Of a stretch of 64,000 nucleotides of DNA, positions 17,489-25,180 are shown piece after piece (positions within the stretch are counted from its first letter, which is position 1; each line of letters opens with the position of its first letter). Source of the DNA: Bacteroidetes bacterium HGW-Bacteroidetes-16 (GTDB taxonomy: Bacteria; Bacteroidota; Bacteroidia; Bacteroidales; F082); NCBI GenBank assembly GCA_002840975.1, contig PHDN01000003.1, positions 62,001 through 126,000 on the forward strand, read 5' to 3'. A program made the position numbers and the translations under genes. Under the pieces are notes generated by a model. That model was given only the letters and a program-made list of their open reading frames with translations, was not told the DNA's origin and searched no databases.

Positions 17489-17711
17489 TCAAGATTGAGC
17501 CTCAAAACCAATAAAAAATATTCTTGTATATGCTCCACATATTGATTGATGTAATAACCTTTCACTTCGTAATTCCTTTCCGGGAATTGGTCTGTCGTTG
17601 TCACTAAAATATAAACCCTTAGGAAAGTCTGATAAATATTTGCCTACTTTTATTATTTAGATTGCTGCTCAGGCAACTTCTCGCCACTTTGGTGTTATTG
17701 AGTTGTAACGT

Positions 17712-18296
17712 ATGCATAAACTGTTTGAACCATCGTTTATAAAGCGCCTTAAGAAAGGTGACCGGCAGGCTATTACTGATTGGTACGACCAATCAGCGCC
17801 GTCGTTGTTAGGCGTGTGCATGCGGTATGGAACTTCAACACAGGATGCGGAAGATCTCTTGCATAATGGAATGTTAAAGATTTTGGCAGGGCTGCCCCGA
17901 TTTAATTATCAGGGTCCGGGTCGGTTCGAGGGCTGGATGAAACGGATTATCGTCAATACAGCGCTCAATCACCTGCGTGCCGAAAGTAAAATAAAAAACC
18001 TGAGGTTTGAAGAGGAAATTCACGGTAATGCGTTGACCGACACTCCTGATGAAGTGGATGAATTGCCCCCTGCTCCCGAACCTGAGGAGCTGATTGAGTG
18101 GATCAGGCATCTGCCACTTGGATATCGTACTGTACTCAACCTGTATGTTTTCGAAGGGTACACGCACAAAGAGATTGCTGACGAACTGAATATTTCAGAG
18201 AATACTTCTAAATCGCAACTGTCGAAAGCCAGGGTTCTTTTGAGAAAAAGAGCCTCGGGTAAACTTGTTAATCTTGAATTACAGAAAAATGGATAA
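17712..18296 (+). CDS. ECF-type RNA polymerase sigma factor
   Basis: A 194-residue sigma-70 family protein of the extracytoplasmic function class, with only regions 2 and 4. Region 2 (about 20-88) contains AEDLLHNGMLKILAGLPRF, the -10 recognition helix area. Region 4 (about 132-182) contains GYTHKEIADELNISENTSKSQLSKAR, a helix-turn-helix for the -35 site. The stop codon overlaps the start of the next gene by 8 bases (ATGGATAA), the usual sign of a sigma factor made together with its membrane regulator. Promoter targets are unknown. Confidence 0.9.
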   Translation: MHKLFEPSFIKRLKKGDRQAITDWYDQSAPSLLGVCMRYGTSTQDAEDLLHNGMLKILAGLPRFNYQGPGRFEGWMKRIIVNTALNHLRAESKIKNLRFEEEIHGNALTDTPDEVDELPPAPEPEELIEWIRHLPLGYRTVLNLYVFEGYTHKEIADELNISENTSKSQLSKARVLLRKRASGKLVNLELQKNG

Positions 18297-19623
18297 TTCT
18301 AAAACTGATCAATGGCTTCGGTCCTCATTAGAGGATTACCGACCAGTCCCGGGCGGGGATGGGCGTGCAAAGTTTCTGCAGGAAGCCGCACAGATAAATG
18401 AGGCAACCCGACTACACCAAAATAATAAAAAATGGTGGCTTCTTGGCCTGTTGATGTTGGTTTCCGGAGCATCATCCATCTACATTTTTTACCTTGCAAA
18501 CGAGCCTGTACCCGCCCACCGGCTTGCCGTTGATATGACTGTGCCTGCCCAAACTCCGGTTATACCCATTCAAAAGAATGAAACGATCAGCCCGGAACCC
18601 GCATCTCCCATTTTAACAACCCCGTCTGTGACTAACGAAACGGGTATTGTTAAAAATGAAAAGCTCGCTTCTTACTCAGGATCAGCTTTACCTGAAATCA
18701 ACTATCATGAAATGCCTCCTCCTCATCCTGTTAAATTAGAGGAAATGAACGACGTACCAGTGGTAGTTGTAGCGTCAGATGAAATTCAAATCAATAACAG
18801 GATCATTGACAATCTATTATCGAAAAAAAGTGATAGCATTCCTGAGAAAGACACCCTTCAAAAGTCACGGGAATCGAGTGTTGGGTTTGCCCCGGAGGAT
18901 ACCCCCTTGAACTTAAAATCAGATACCAGGCAAAAACACCTGGCATACAGTCTTTTTTACCGACCAGAAATCACCTATAACCTCATCCAAAGCAACATGT
19001 TAAGTCATCACTTTGGGTTGGAGGTACAATATCGGTTTTTCAACGACCGCTACAGCATCCGAACAGGAGCGGGGCTTTCTGTAAGTAAAGGGTATTATGA
19101 ATACGCCACTAAATACCAGGAGTATTTGGGCAGCTATCAGAAGCTCGACTCTATTACCTTCGCCTGGGATGAGAGGAAGTACCATTTGTTGCCCACCTAT
19201 TTTAAGTCGGAAAAGGAGGTGTTCGACGACACGTTGACCACTGAATACGCTAAAGTAATGAAGCAGCACTTTTATCTTCAGTTACCCATGATTTTGGGAT
19301 ATGATTTGATCAAGCAAAAGAACCTCAGGTTTGGATTGCGTGCCGGACCAAGATTGTCACTGCTCATGGAAACGAAAACGTTAAGCCATCTTGTAGATCA
19401 GGGAAAAAACAAGGTCATCCAGATTAACCAAATAACACCTGACCGCATCAGGGCCAACTGGCAATTTGTGGCGGCGCTGAACCTGGGACTTTACTCCAAA
19501 GGTCGGCTGTTTTACGAACTAGAACCCCAGTTCACCTACTATTTTAATTCTGTATATGAAAGTCCTGATCAACAGAAAAGGCCTTGGAGCTTGGGTTTGC
19601 GACTGGCCATCGGATTTAAGTAA
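18289..19623 (+). CDS. Membrane-anchored protein with C-terminal outer-membrane beta-barrel-like domain; candidate anti-sigma partner
   Basis: 444 residues from the ATG at 18289 that overlaps the sigma gene stop. Residues 1-45 are a charged, soluble N-terminal segment; about 46-67 form one membrane helix (WWLLGLLMLVSGASS); about 70-210 are a Pro/Ser/Thr-rich linker. From about 218 to the end the alternating pattern with aromatic strand ends (FGLEVQYRFF, LRFGLRAGPRLSLL, WSLGLRLAIGFK) looks like an outer-membrane porin-family barrel. Its position suggests an anti-sigma role for the N-terminus. No classical anti-sigma motif is visible, and a helix-anchored barrel is topologically odd. Confidence 0.65.
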   Translation: MDNSKTDQWLRSSLEDYRPVPGGDGRAKFLQEAAQINEATRLHQNNKKWWLLGLLMLVSGASSIYIFYLANEPVPAHRLAVDMTVPAQTPVIPIQKNETISPEPASPILTTPSVTNETGIVKNEKLASYSGSALPEINYHEMPPPHPVKLEEMNDVPVVVVASDEIQINNRIIDNLLSKKSDSIPEKDTLQKSRESSVGFAPEDTPLNLKSDTRQKHLAYSLFYRPEITYNLIQSNMLSHHFGLEVQYRFFNDRYSIRTGAGLSVSKGYYEYATKYQEYLGSYQKLDSITFAWDERKYHLLPTYFKSEKEVFDDTLTTEYAKVMKQHFYLQLPMILGYDLIKQKNLRFGLRAGPRLSLLMETKTLSHLVDQGKNKVIQINQITPDRIRANWQFVAALNLGLYSKGRLFYELEPQFTYYFNSVYESPDQQKRPWSLGLRLAIGFK

Positions 19624-19709
19624 TGTATTTCAGGCAACTTTTTTAACTTTTGTGGTTATTAGGGTAGATCGATCAAAATTAATTGACCAGAAACTAAAAT
19701 GATAATAAC

Positions 19710-21941
19710 ATGAAAAAAATGATCCTCATTTTACTGCTGATGACAGGCTTCGCGAGCATGGCCCAATCTCAGCTCACCATTATGGGAACCGTGATGGATA
19801 ATACTCCGATCGGACAACCCATTCCCAACCAGGAAATTACAATTGACGTATATGCCGGTGGGGCACTATTTGTTTCCAATGTGGTTTACTCTGATTCGGT
19901 CGGGTATTATGCTGATTTTATCCAATTGAATAACAATCAGGGTGAAGTCATCATCTCTACTCAAGACTGTGACAGTACAATTCTGTCCTATAGCCAAACT
20001 TTCTTTGGGGACAGTCTTTTTGTTTATCACGATTTTGTTATATGTGGAAATTTTCCTCCGGGATGTGTGGCCGATTTTCGTTATGAGATACAGGAACCTC
20101 TGACGGTCAGTTTTTTGAACCTTTCGCAAGGAGGTGAGTCTTATTTCTGGGATTTTGGCGACGGACATCATTCAAATGAAGAAAATCCGGAGCATACTTA
20201 CCAGGATGAAGGCTACTATAATATTTGCCTGACCCTCATGAGCAACGATTCATCTTGTTACAGCAAATACTGTCAGACGGTAACTTTAACGGATGACACC
20301 CTCAGATGCCAGGCTAATTTTACTTACTTCCCGGTGGGTGATTCAAATAATCCCATCCACGGCTCCCTGACGGTTCAATTTCTTGATATGAGTTTGGGTA
20401 ATCCCTCACTCTGGTTTTGGCAATTTGGCGACGGAACGGGTGCCTCGGATCCAAACCCAATCCACACTTTTGGTGGCCCGGGTATTTATCAGGTGTGTTT
20501 AACCATCCAAAGTGCGGATAGTAGTTGTACATCGACTTTCTGCCAGGATGTCGTTGTTCAGAATGATTCAGCTTCCTGTGTAGCACAATTTGTACACCAT
20601 CCTGCTGACTCTGCTCAGGGCGATCTGAGTCTTCAATTTATTGACCTGAGCTATGGAAACCCGACCCATTGGTTGTGGGACTTTGGTGACGGGCATTCGT
20701 CCACAGAGCAAAACCCCATGCATACCTATGCCAGTGAAGGGGATTATTATGTTTGCCTGACGATTAATGGCCCTGACTGCCAGAGTGTCTGGTGCGAGAA
20801 TGTATGGGTTGGAGCAGGATCTGATTGTTATAATTATTTTTCCTATCAGGTATTGGATAATACGGTTGTGTTTTCCGGATTTCATTCTGCCAATATCCCG
20901 GCCAGCTATGTGTGGGAATTTGGCGATGGTACGTCGGCCATGGGTCAGGAGGTAACCCATTCTTATTCAGGACCCGGTATGTATTATGTGTCGTTGACAA
21001 CCTTCGACGACAATTTGTGCAGGGCTTTTTCATCTCAACTGGTTGTTGTGGGTGATACCATCGCCTACAACCAGGTATATGGGCAGGTTTTTGAAGGTGA
21101 CTTTCCTCTCGAACAAGGCGTAGTCATGATTTTTAGCATCGATACCAGCCTCAATTACAATCCTTTTATTGATGTGACCCTGATTGATTCTTCAGGTGTT
21201 TATGTTTTTCCTTATGTGCCCTCAGGTGAGTTTGTGATTTATGCGTTGAATACGACTTACAACCAGTATTTGCCCACCTATTATGGGGACGTAATTAACT
21301 GGGAGGACGCTGAGGTGGTAGTGCTGGGACAACCCAACAATCCTTATGACATACATTTGGTAAGTGCCGTCACCACTTCAATTGGCGGTAACGGCGTGAT
21401 TAATGGACAAATATCAGATGAAGTGGTGAGAGGCTCAGGATTTTTAGATAAAATCAATATGCTGCTTTACAACGAGAGCAAAGAAAGCCTTGGGTTTGCT
21501 AACGTAACTTCCGATGGCGACTTTAATATGGATAACCTGGCTTATGGTGTGTATTATTTATATCCCGAGTTAACTGGTGTAAGTGCGGAGTTCATCAGGG
21601 TTGAGCTGACCAGCGAACAGCCAACTGCCCAGGTCAATATGACTTTTTCCGGGGGCAGCATCACAGGTATTGAAAATCAAAATGAGCTGGTTTTTGCCGG
21701 GGAAATTTATCCCAACCCGGTTACCTATATTTTGAAAATTAATATCGAAGCTCTGGAAATGAGTGATGTAGGCCTCAAAATTATAGGCACCGATGGCCGG
21801 GTATATCATGCTTCAAATATAAACCTCAATGGTACTACGGAAACCATCCAAATTAATGTAAGTGATCTGCCGAAAGGAATGTTTATACTTCAGATCACCG
21901 ACCATAACCAGGTGTTTTTGAACAGGAAATTCATCCGCTAA
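19710..21941 (+). CDS. Secreted PKD-repeat protein, T9SS cargo
   Basis: 743 residues with a signal peptide (about 1-20, MTGFASMAQS). Four PKD domains in the first half are marked by WDFGDG or variants at about 147, 235, 323 and 402 (FWQFGDG and WEFGDG in repeats 2 and 4), each with a Cys pair. A carboxypeptidase-regulatory-like region follows, and the last 75 residues form a type A T9SS sorting domain (YPNPVTYILKINI ... GMFILQI). PKD domains mediate surface binding, and no catalytic domain is seen. It is transcribed alone and ends 30 bases before a strong bidirectional terminator. Confidence 0.88.
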   Translation: MKKMILILLLMTGFASMAQSQLTIMGTVMDNTPIGQPIPNQEITIDVYAGGALFVSNVVYSDSVGYYADFIQLNNNQGEVIISTQDCDSTILSYSQTFFGDSLFVYHDFVICGNFPPGCVADFRYEIQEPLTVSFLNLSQGGESYFWDFGDGHHSNEENPEHTYQDEGYYNICLTLMSNDSSCYSKYCQTVTLTDDTLRCQANFTYFPVGDSNNPIHGSLTVQFLDMSLGNPSLWFWQFGDGTGASDPNPIHTFGGPGIYQVCLTIQSADSSCTSTFCQDVVVQNDSASCVAQFVHHPADSAQGDLSLQFIDLSYGNPTHWLWDFGDGHSSTEQNPMHTYASEGDYYVCLTINGPDCQSVWCENVWVGAGSDCYNYFSYQVLDNTVVFSGFHSANIPASYVWEFGDGTSAMGQEVTHSYSGPGMYYVSLTTFDDNLCRAFSSQLVVVGDTIAYNQVYGQVFEGDFPLEQGVVMIFSIDTSLNYNPFIDVTLIDSSGVYVFPYVPSGEFVIYALNTTYNQYLPTYYGDVINWEDAEVVVLGQPNNPYDIHLVSAVTTSIGGNGVINGQISDEVVRGSGFLDKINMLLYNESKESLGFANVTSDGDFNMDNLAYGVYYLYPELTGVSAEFIRVELTSEQPTAQVNMTFSGGSITGIENQNELVFAGEIYPNPVTYILKINIEALEMSDVGLKIIGTDGRVYHASNINLNGTTETIQINVSDLPKGMFILQITDHNQVFLNRKFIR

Positions 21942-21971
21942 GTATAGGATATAAATGTAATGATTGAAAAC

Positions 21972-21999
21972 AAAAAAGCGGCCCATGGGCCGCTTTTTT
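21972..21999. terminator. Bidirectional rho-independent terminator
   Basis: A perfect 28-base palindrome: A6, an 8-bp GC-rich stem (GCGGCCCA/TGGGCCGC), T6. It serves the PKD gene on the plus strand and the methyltransferase (stop 22036) on the minus strand. Confidence 0.9.
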
Positions 22000-22035
22000 G
22001 TTTGTCAAATGTTTTTTCATTCACCATTCAAAGTA

Positions 22036-22806
22036 TTATTGAACCAATGAATTCTTGCTTAGCTCATAACAGATAATGGCCGCGGCCATGGAGGCATTGA
22101 GTGATTCAGCGTTTCCGGATGATAGGGTTGATCCGGGAGGAATGGTGATGCGGTGTGTTATATGAGGGAGTAAGGTGGTGCTGATGCCATGTGCTTCGCT
22201 TCCAATCAGGATGATTCCCGGCCCTGAATGGCGAATTTCATGCAATGAAGTTCCTTCCAGAAGTGCCCCATAAACAGGCAGGTCAACAGGCAGACCTGAT
22301 AAATAACTTGCCAAATGGGTATATCGGACGCTTACCCTGGCCAGCGAACCCATGCTGGCTTGCACTACTTTGGGACTGTACGCATCGGTGGTAGCCTGTG
22401 AACAGATCACCTGGCGAATGCCAAACCAATCGGCGGTGCGAATCATGGTGCCTAAATTGCCCGGATCTTTAATATCGTCCAACATTAAGGTCAGGGTCTC
22501 AGGTCTTTTTGGTGTTGCTGTGTGTTGTACAGGCAGTTTAAATAGCGCCAATACTTCTGAAGGTGAGGTGAGTGAAGTGATTTTTTTCATTTCCATCTCA
22601 CCTACTTCATGAGTCCGGATGTTGCCGATGTCTGAACCATGGAGTTCAATCCAGGTGCCGGAGGCGAAAATTTCTACCGCTTCCAAACCGCCATGCAAAA
22701 AGTCAAGTACATTGTTTGATCCTTCAACCCTAAAAAGCTGGTGTTGTTCACGATATTTTTTGTTTAGTAAAGAGGTAATCAGTTTGGTTTTGGCTTTGCT
22801 CAGCAT
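22036..22806 (-). CDS. SpoU/TrmH-family RNA 2'-O-methyltransferase
   Basis: 256 residues. An N-terminal substrate-binding domain (about 1-90, KYREQHQLFRVEG) precedes the SPOUT knot domain with its three motifs: DIKDPGNLGTMIRTADWFG (motif 1), ILIGSEAHGIS (motif 2) and IPPGSTLSSGNAESLNASMA (motif 3). Members methylate ribose in tRNA or 23S rRNA with S-adenosylmethionine. Motif 3 has an insertion before AESLNAS compared with the usual SLNVSVA. A second family member lies at 56809-57567. The target RNA is not clear. It is 72 bases after rplI and may partly share that transcript. Confidence 0.85.
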   Translation of the reverse strand: MLSKAKTKLITSLLNKKYREQHQLFRVEGSNNVLDFLHGGLEAVEIFASGTWIELHGSDIGNIRTHEVGEMEMKKITSLTSPSEVLALFKLPVQHTATPKRPETLTLMLDDIKDPGNLGTMIRTADWFGIRQVICSQATTDAYSPKVVQASMGSLARVSVRYTHLASYLSGLPVDLPVYGALLEGTSLHEIRHSGPGIILIGSEAHGISTTLLPHITHRITIPPGSTLSSGNAESLNASMAAAIICYELSKNSLVQ

Positions 22807-22825
22807 GGCATCTTGTATAAAATGA

Positions 22826-22857
22826 GAAACCCTCTCAGGGTTTCCTGAAAGGGTTTC
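22826..22857 (-). terminator. Hairpin between rplI and the SpoU methyltransferase gene
   Basis: A 14-bp stem with one mismatch (GAAACCCTTTCAGG/CCTGAGAGGGTTTC on the minus strand) and a 4-base loop, just after the rplI stop. The T run behind it is weak (CATTTTA), so it may be an attenuator or processing site rather than a full stop. Confidence 0.5.
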
Positions 22858-22878
22858 AAATTTAGTAAAAAGTTTAGA

Positions 22879-23328
22879 TTATTCTGCAACCACGTTGAGT
22901 TTGATTTCAACCTGAACGCCTTTGTGCAATTTAATCACAGCCGTGTATTCTCCCACTTCTTTGATGTGGTCGTCATCAAGCAGGATTTTTTTACGATCGA
23001 TTTCGATGTTTTTGGCTTCCTTAATGGCATTGGCGATAACAACAGAGTTTACCGAACCGAAAATCTTTCCGTTGGCAGCAGCTTTGGTACCAATGGTGAG
23101 TTCCAATCCTTGAAGCAGTTCGGCGACAGAGCCCACTTCCTTCAGGATTTTCTCTACTTTAAAAGCCTGTTGTTTTTTTAACTCGGCCAATACTTTTTTT
23201 CCTGATTTGTCAGCTAAAACTGCCAGTCCTTTGGGGATCAGATAGTTTCTTCCAAATCCATTTTTCACGATTAACAGGTCATTTTTATCACCTACACCGT
23301 TTACATCTTGTTTAAGAATTACTTCCAT
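22879..23328 (-). CDS. rplI: 50S ribosomal protein L9
   Basis: 149 residues, the normal L9 length. The N-terminal RNA-binding domain shows GVGDKNDLLIVKNGFGRNYLIPKGLA (about 11-36, family signature), joined by a long helix to the C-terminal domain (KIFGSVNSVVIANAI). L9 binds 23S rRNA domain V at the base of the L1 stalk. It is third in the rpsF-rpsR-rplI operon, 14 bases after rpsR. Confidence 0.95.
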   Translation of the reverse strand: MEVILKQDVNGVGDKNDLLIVKNGFGRNYLIPKGLAVLADKSGKKVLAELKKQQAFKVEKILKEVGSVAELLQGLELTIGTKAAANGKIFGSVNSVVIANAIKEAKNIEIDRKKILLDDDHIKEVGEYTAVIKLHKGVQVEIKLNVVAE

Positions 23329-23342
23329 TTCTTTTCCCTCCT

Positions 23343-23612
23343 TTATTTTAGTAAGTCAGCTACATAAGGCATTAGAGCCAGGTGACGGGCGCGCTTAACA
23401 GCCTGTGCCACTTTCTTTTGGTATTTTGTTGAAGTTCCTGTTAAACGACGAGGTAACAATTTTCCCTGTTCGTTTACAAATTTGAGCAGGAAGTTAGCAT
23501 CTTTATAGTCGATGTATTTGATGCGACTTTTTTTAAACCGGCAGTATTTTTTCTTTTTAGTGTCGACTGCAATCGGAGTTAAATATTTGATATCTGAATT
23601 AGGTTGTGCCAT
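23343..23612 (-). CDS. rpsR: 30S ribosomal protein S18
   Basis: 89 residues with the S18 signature ([20 protein letters not shown], then [20 protein letters not shown]). S18 pairs with S6 on the 30S platform. It lies 27 bases after rpsF and 14 before rplI, the usual order in many bacteria. The N-terminus has one Cys (KKKYCRFKK). Confidence 0.95.
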   Translation of the reverse strand: MAQPNSDIKYLTPIAVDTKKKKYCRFKKSRIKYIDYKDANFLLKFVNEQGKLLPRRLTGTSTKYQKKVAQAVKRARHLALMPYVADLLK

Positions 23613-23639
23613 TGTTCTTTAATTTAATTGATGAATAAA

Positions 23640-23996
23640 TTATGCTTCCTTTTCGGCTACTGCCTCTGCGGCTTTGTTTCTCCGTTTTTTCTCGTTGTAT
23701 GCGATGGCATGTTTGTCGAGTTTAACGGTCAGGAAGCGAAGAACACGTTCGTCGCGTTTCAGTTGAATCTCAATCTTGGCGATCAGATCACCAGGAGCCA
23801 GATATTCAAACAGGTTATAAAATCCGGTGGATTTTTTTTGGATGGGATATACGAGTTTGCGTAATCCCCAGTTTTCACGGTGCACAATCTCGGCACCATG
23901 GTCGATGAGAAAAGTCTCATACTTTTTTACCGCTTCCTTCATCTGATCTTCAGACAAAACGGGAGTTAAAATGAAAACGGTTTCGTACTGGTTCAT
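23640..23996 (-). CDS. rpsF: 30S ribosomal protein S6
   Basis: 118 residues. The family pattern is clear: [17 protein letters not shown] at the start, [20 protein letters not shown] in the middle, and [18 protein letters not shown]6 forms a heterodimer with S18 on the 30S subunit. It is the first gene of the operon, with a consensus phylum-type promoter at 24048-24078. The leader is about 45 bases and very AT-rich; I see no S6:S18-binding motif in it. Confidence 0.95.
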   Translation of the reverse strand: MNQYETVFILTPVLSEDQMKEAVKKYETFLIDHGAEIVHRENWGLRKLVYPIQKKSTGFYNLFEYLAPGDLIAKIEIQLKRDERVLRFLTVKLDKHAIAYNEKKRRNKAAEAVAEKEA

Positions 23997-24047
23997 AATA
24001 AAATAATTAGTTAATTAATTGATAATTAATACATAAAAATTGGAGTG

Positions 24048-24078
24048 CAAAAGTACAAAAATCTTTGATATTTCAAAA
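24048..24078 (-). promoter_or_regulatory. Consensus promoter of the rpsF-rpsR-rplI operon
   Basis: Minus strand: TTTTG (24078-24074), an 18-base spacer, then TACTTTTG (24055-24048). This matches the -33 TTG / -7 TAnnTTTG promoter of Bacteroidota. The rpsF ATG is 51 bases downstream. Confidence 0.75.
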
Positions 24079-24176
24079 CGTTGCATAACATTTTATTTTT
24101 GTAATCAGAAGGCTTGCTAATTATGTTTGATATTACTCACCAGCGGACGTTGGAGAGAGATTTGGTATTTCGTCGA

Positions 24177-24671
24177 TTAGCCGAATAGTACGTCAAGTGT
24201 TTTTATTGTTATGAACATCTTCCCGCTGTCCGGAAGCCCGATAAAGTCATACTTCTTATAAAACCTTACTGCTTCTTCGTCAATTGGGTCAACCACAACG
24301 GCGAATGAACCAATTACTTGTGAGTTATCATAACTCCTTTTTAGTGCATCAATAAGCAAGATTTTTCCAATTCCTTGTCCTTGATACTTTTTACTAATTG
24401 CCAATTTACCAAGTAGGGTAGTAGGAACTGAGGTGTAAGACTTAGGAAGTTTTTTTTTAATTTGTTCGGAAAAGCTGCTTAAAGGAATACCGTAGTTTGA
24501 AAGTGTGTAAAATCCCTGAATAATGTTAGTATCATTTTCTGACAACACAAAACAAACAGACAATTTTCTTTTTACATCTTGTCCGACTTGATTCTTCAGG
24601 TAGTTATTAAGAAGCTCTTTTCCACAGTCAAAATCGTTTCGATTGTGCTTTTTGTCTAATAGTTCAATCAT
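24177..24671 (-). CDS. GNAT-family toxin of a DUF1778/GNAT toxin-antitoxin pair
   Basis: 164 residues of the TacT/AtaT type GNAT toxins, which stop translation by acetylating the amino group of charged tRNAs. The start FDCGKELLNNYLKNQ and the acetyl-CoA site LLGKLAISKKYQGQGIGKILL (about 86-106, with QGQGIG) are typical, as is the late FYKKYDFIGLP. The usual catalytic Tyr near the C-terminus is most likely in this segment. It overlaps the antitoxin stop by 8 bases (ATGATTGA), so the two are translationally coupled. Acetylation of another substrate is possible. Confidence 0.85.
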   Translation of the reverse strand: MIELLDKKHNRNDFDCGKELLNNYLKNQVGQDVKRKLSVCFVLSENDTNIIQGFYTLSNYGIPLSSFSEQIKKKLPKSYTSVPTTLLGKLAISKKYQGQGIGKILLIDALKRSYDNSQVIGSFAVVVDPIDEEAVRFYKKYDFIGLPDSGKMFITIKTLDVLFG

Positions 24672-24966
24672 TATTCAATTTTGAGTTAGAGACAAAAGCG
24701 TTATAATCATCTAATGCTTTTTTCAAAGTTTTAGAAGGTTTCGCCGGATTTGTAATGGCATCAAAAAAGATTTGACTGTCTCTTTCGCTGGCAATTACCA
24801 GTTCCTTTTCTTTGATTATTTCTTTTGCTTTTTCTTGAACTGCCAAAATAACGAATTCAGTTAGGTTTCTATAACCACCTAAGTACGCAGCTCTCTCAAA
24901 AAATTGTTTTTGCTTTTTGGGAAGTCTTGCATCAAATCGTGTCTGTTCCTCAATCGATGTAGCCAT
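24664..24966 (-). CDS. DUF1778 (TacA-type) antitoxin
   Basis: 100 residues. The N-terminus TRFDARLPKKQKQFFERAA is a ribbon-helix-helix DNA-binding domain, and the C-terminal half (SERDSQIFFDAITNPAKPS) is the part that wraps and blocks the GNAT toxin in characterised TacA-type antitoxins. It is the first gene of the pair, as usual. An inverted repeat overlapping its -7 box (24988-25006) is a likely autorepression site. Confidence 0.88.
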   Translation of the reverse strand: MATSIEEQTRFDARLPKKQKQFFERAAYLGGYRNLTEFVILAVQEKAKEIIKEKELVIASERDSQIFFDAITNPAKPSKTLKKALDDYNAFVSNSKLNND

Positions 24967-24982
24967 AATTTTATTCTTTTTG

Positions 24983-25006
24983 CAAATGTACGGACAAAAT
25001 ACGTAC
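24983..25006 (-). promoter_or_regulatory. Toxin-antitoxin promoter with overlapping operator candidate
   Basis: Minus strand -7 box TACATTTG at 24990-24983, 17 bases before the antitoxin ATG. The inverted repeat GTACG-N9-CGTAC (24988-24992 and 25002-25006) overlaps it, as expected for a ribbon-helix-helix autorepressor. Confidence 0.5.
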
Positions 25007-25111
25007 TTGTTGCAAAATATACATTCATTTTTTAGTATGACAGGGTTTTGTTTTTGGTTTTGTGGGGTGATATTGGCTAAGTATTTGTTTAAATGCTACT
25101 TACGTGCAATA

Positions 25112-25170
25112 CTATTTTGTCATCTCAAAAGAAGCAGGAGGAGGGACCTGCCTATCGGTAGGTAGGCATC
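25112..25170. repeat. Intergenic repeat-like segment with CCTGCCTA hairpin
   Basis: Contains TGTCATCTCAAAAGAAGCAG followed by a hairpin CCTGCCTA-TCGG-TAGGTAGG (25147-25166, one G-T pair). It resembles a degenerate intergenic repeat I recall from Bacteroidota genomes. There is only one copy in this window. Confidence 0.4.
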
Positions 25171-25180
25171 TCCAAAATAT

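Larger units (their letters stand above)
16951..17711. other. Gene-free stretch between the mutL promoter and the sigma factor gene
   Basis: About 760 bases without a credible gene. The part 16951-17230 shows nothing I can name. From 17248 to 17488 it carries four copies of a short palindromic motif in two facing pairs (listed separately). The last 120 bases must hold the sigma-factor promoter, but no exact TAnnTTTG box is evident there. A 60-codon frame at 17422-17604 on the minus strand runs through the repeats and is not believed. Confidence 0.7.

Noticed and set aside
17422-17604. 60-codon minus-strand frame, possible transposase remnant
   Set aside because: It runs through the repeat elements, has no recognisable domain and no plausible start context.
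20568-20960. 130-codon minus-strand frame
   Set aside because: It lies inside the PKD-repeat gene and arises from its repeated codons.
24000-24047. S6:S18-binding leader motif
   Set aside because: The leader is AT-rich with no GC stem or CCG bulge of the known motif.
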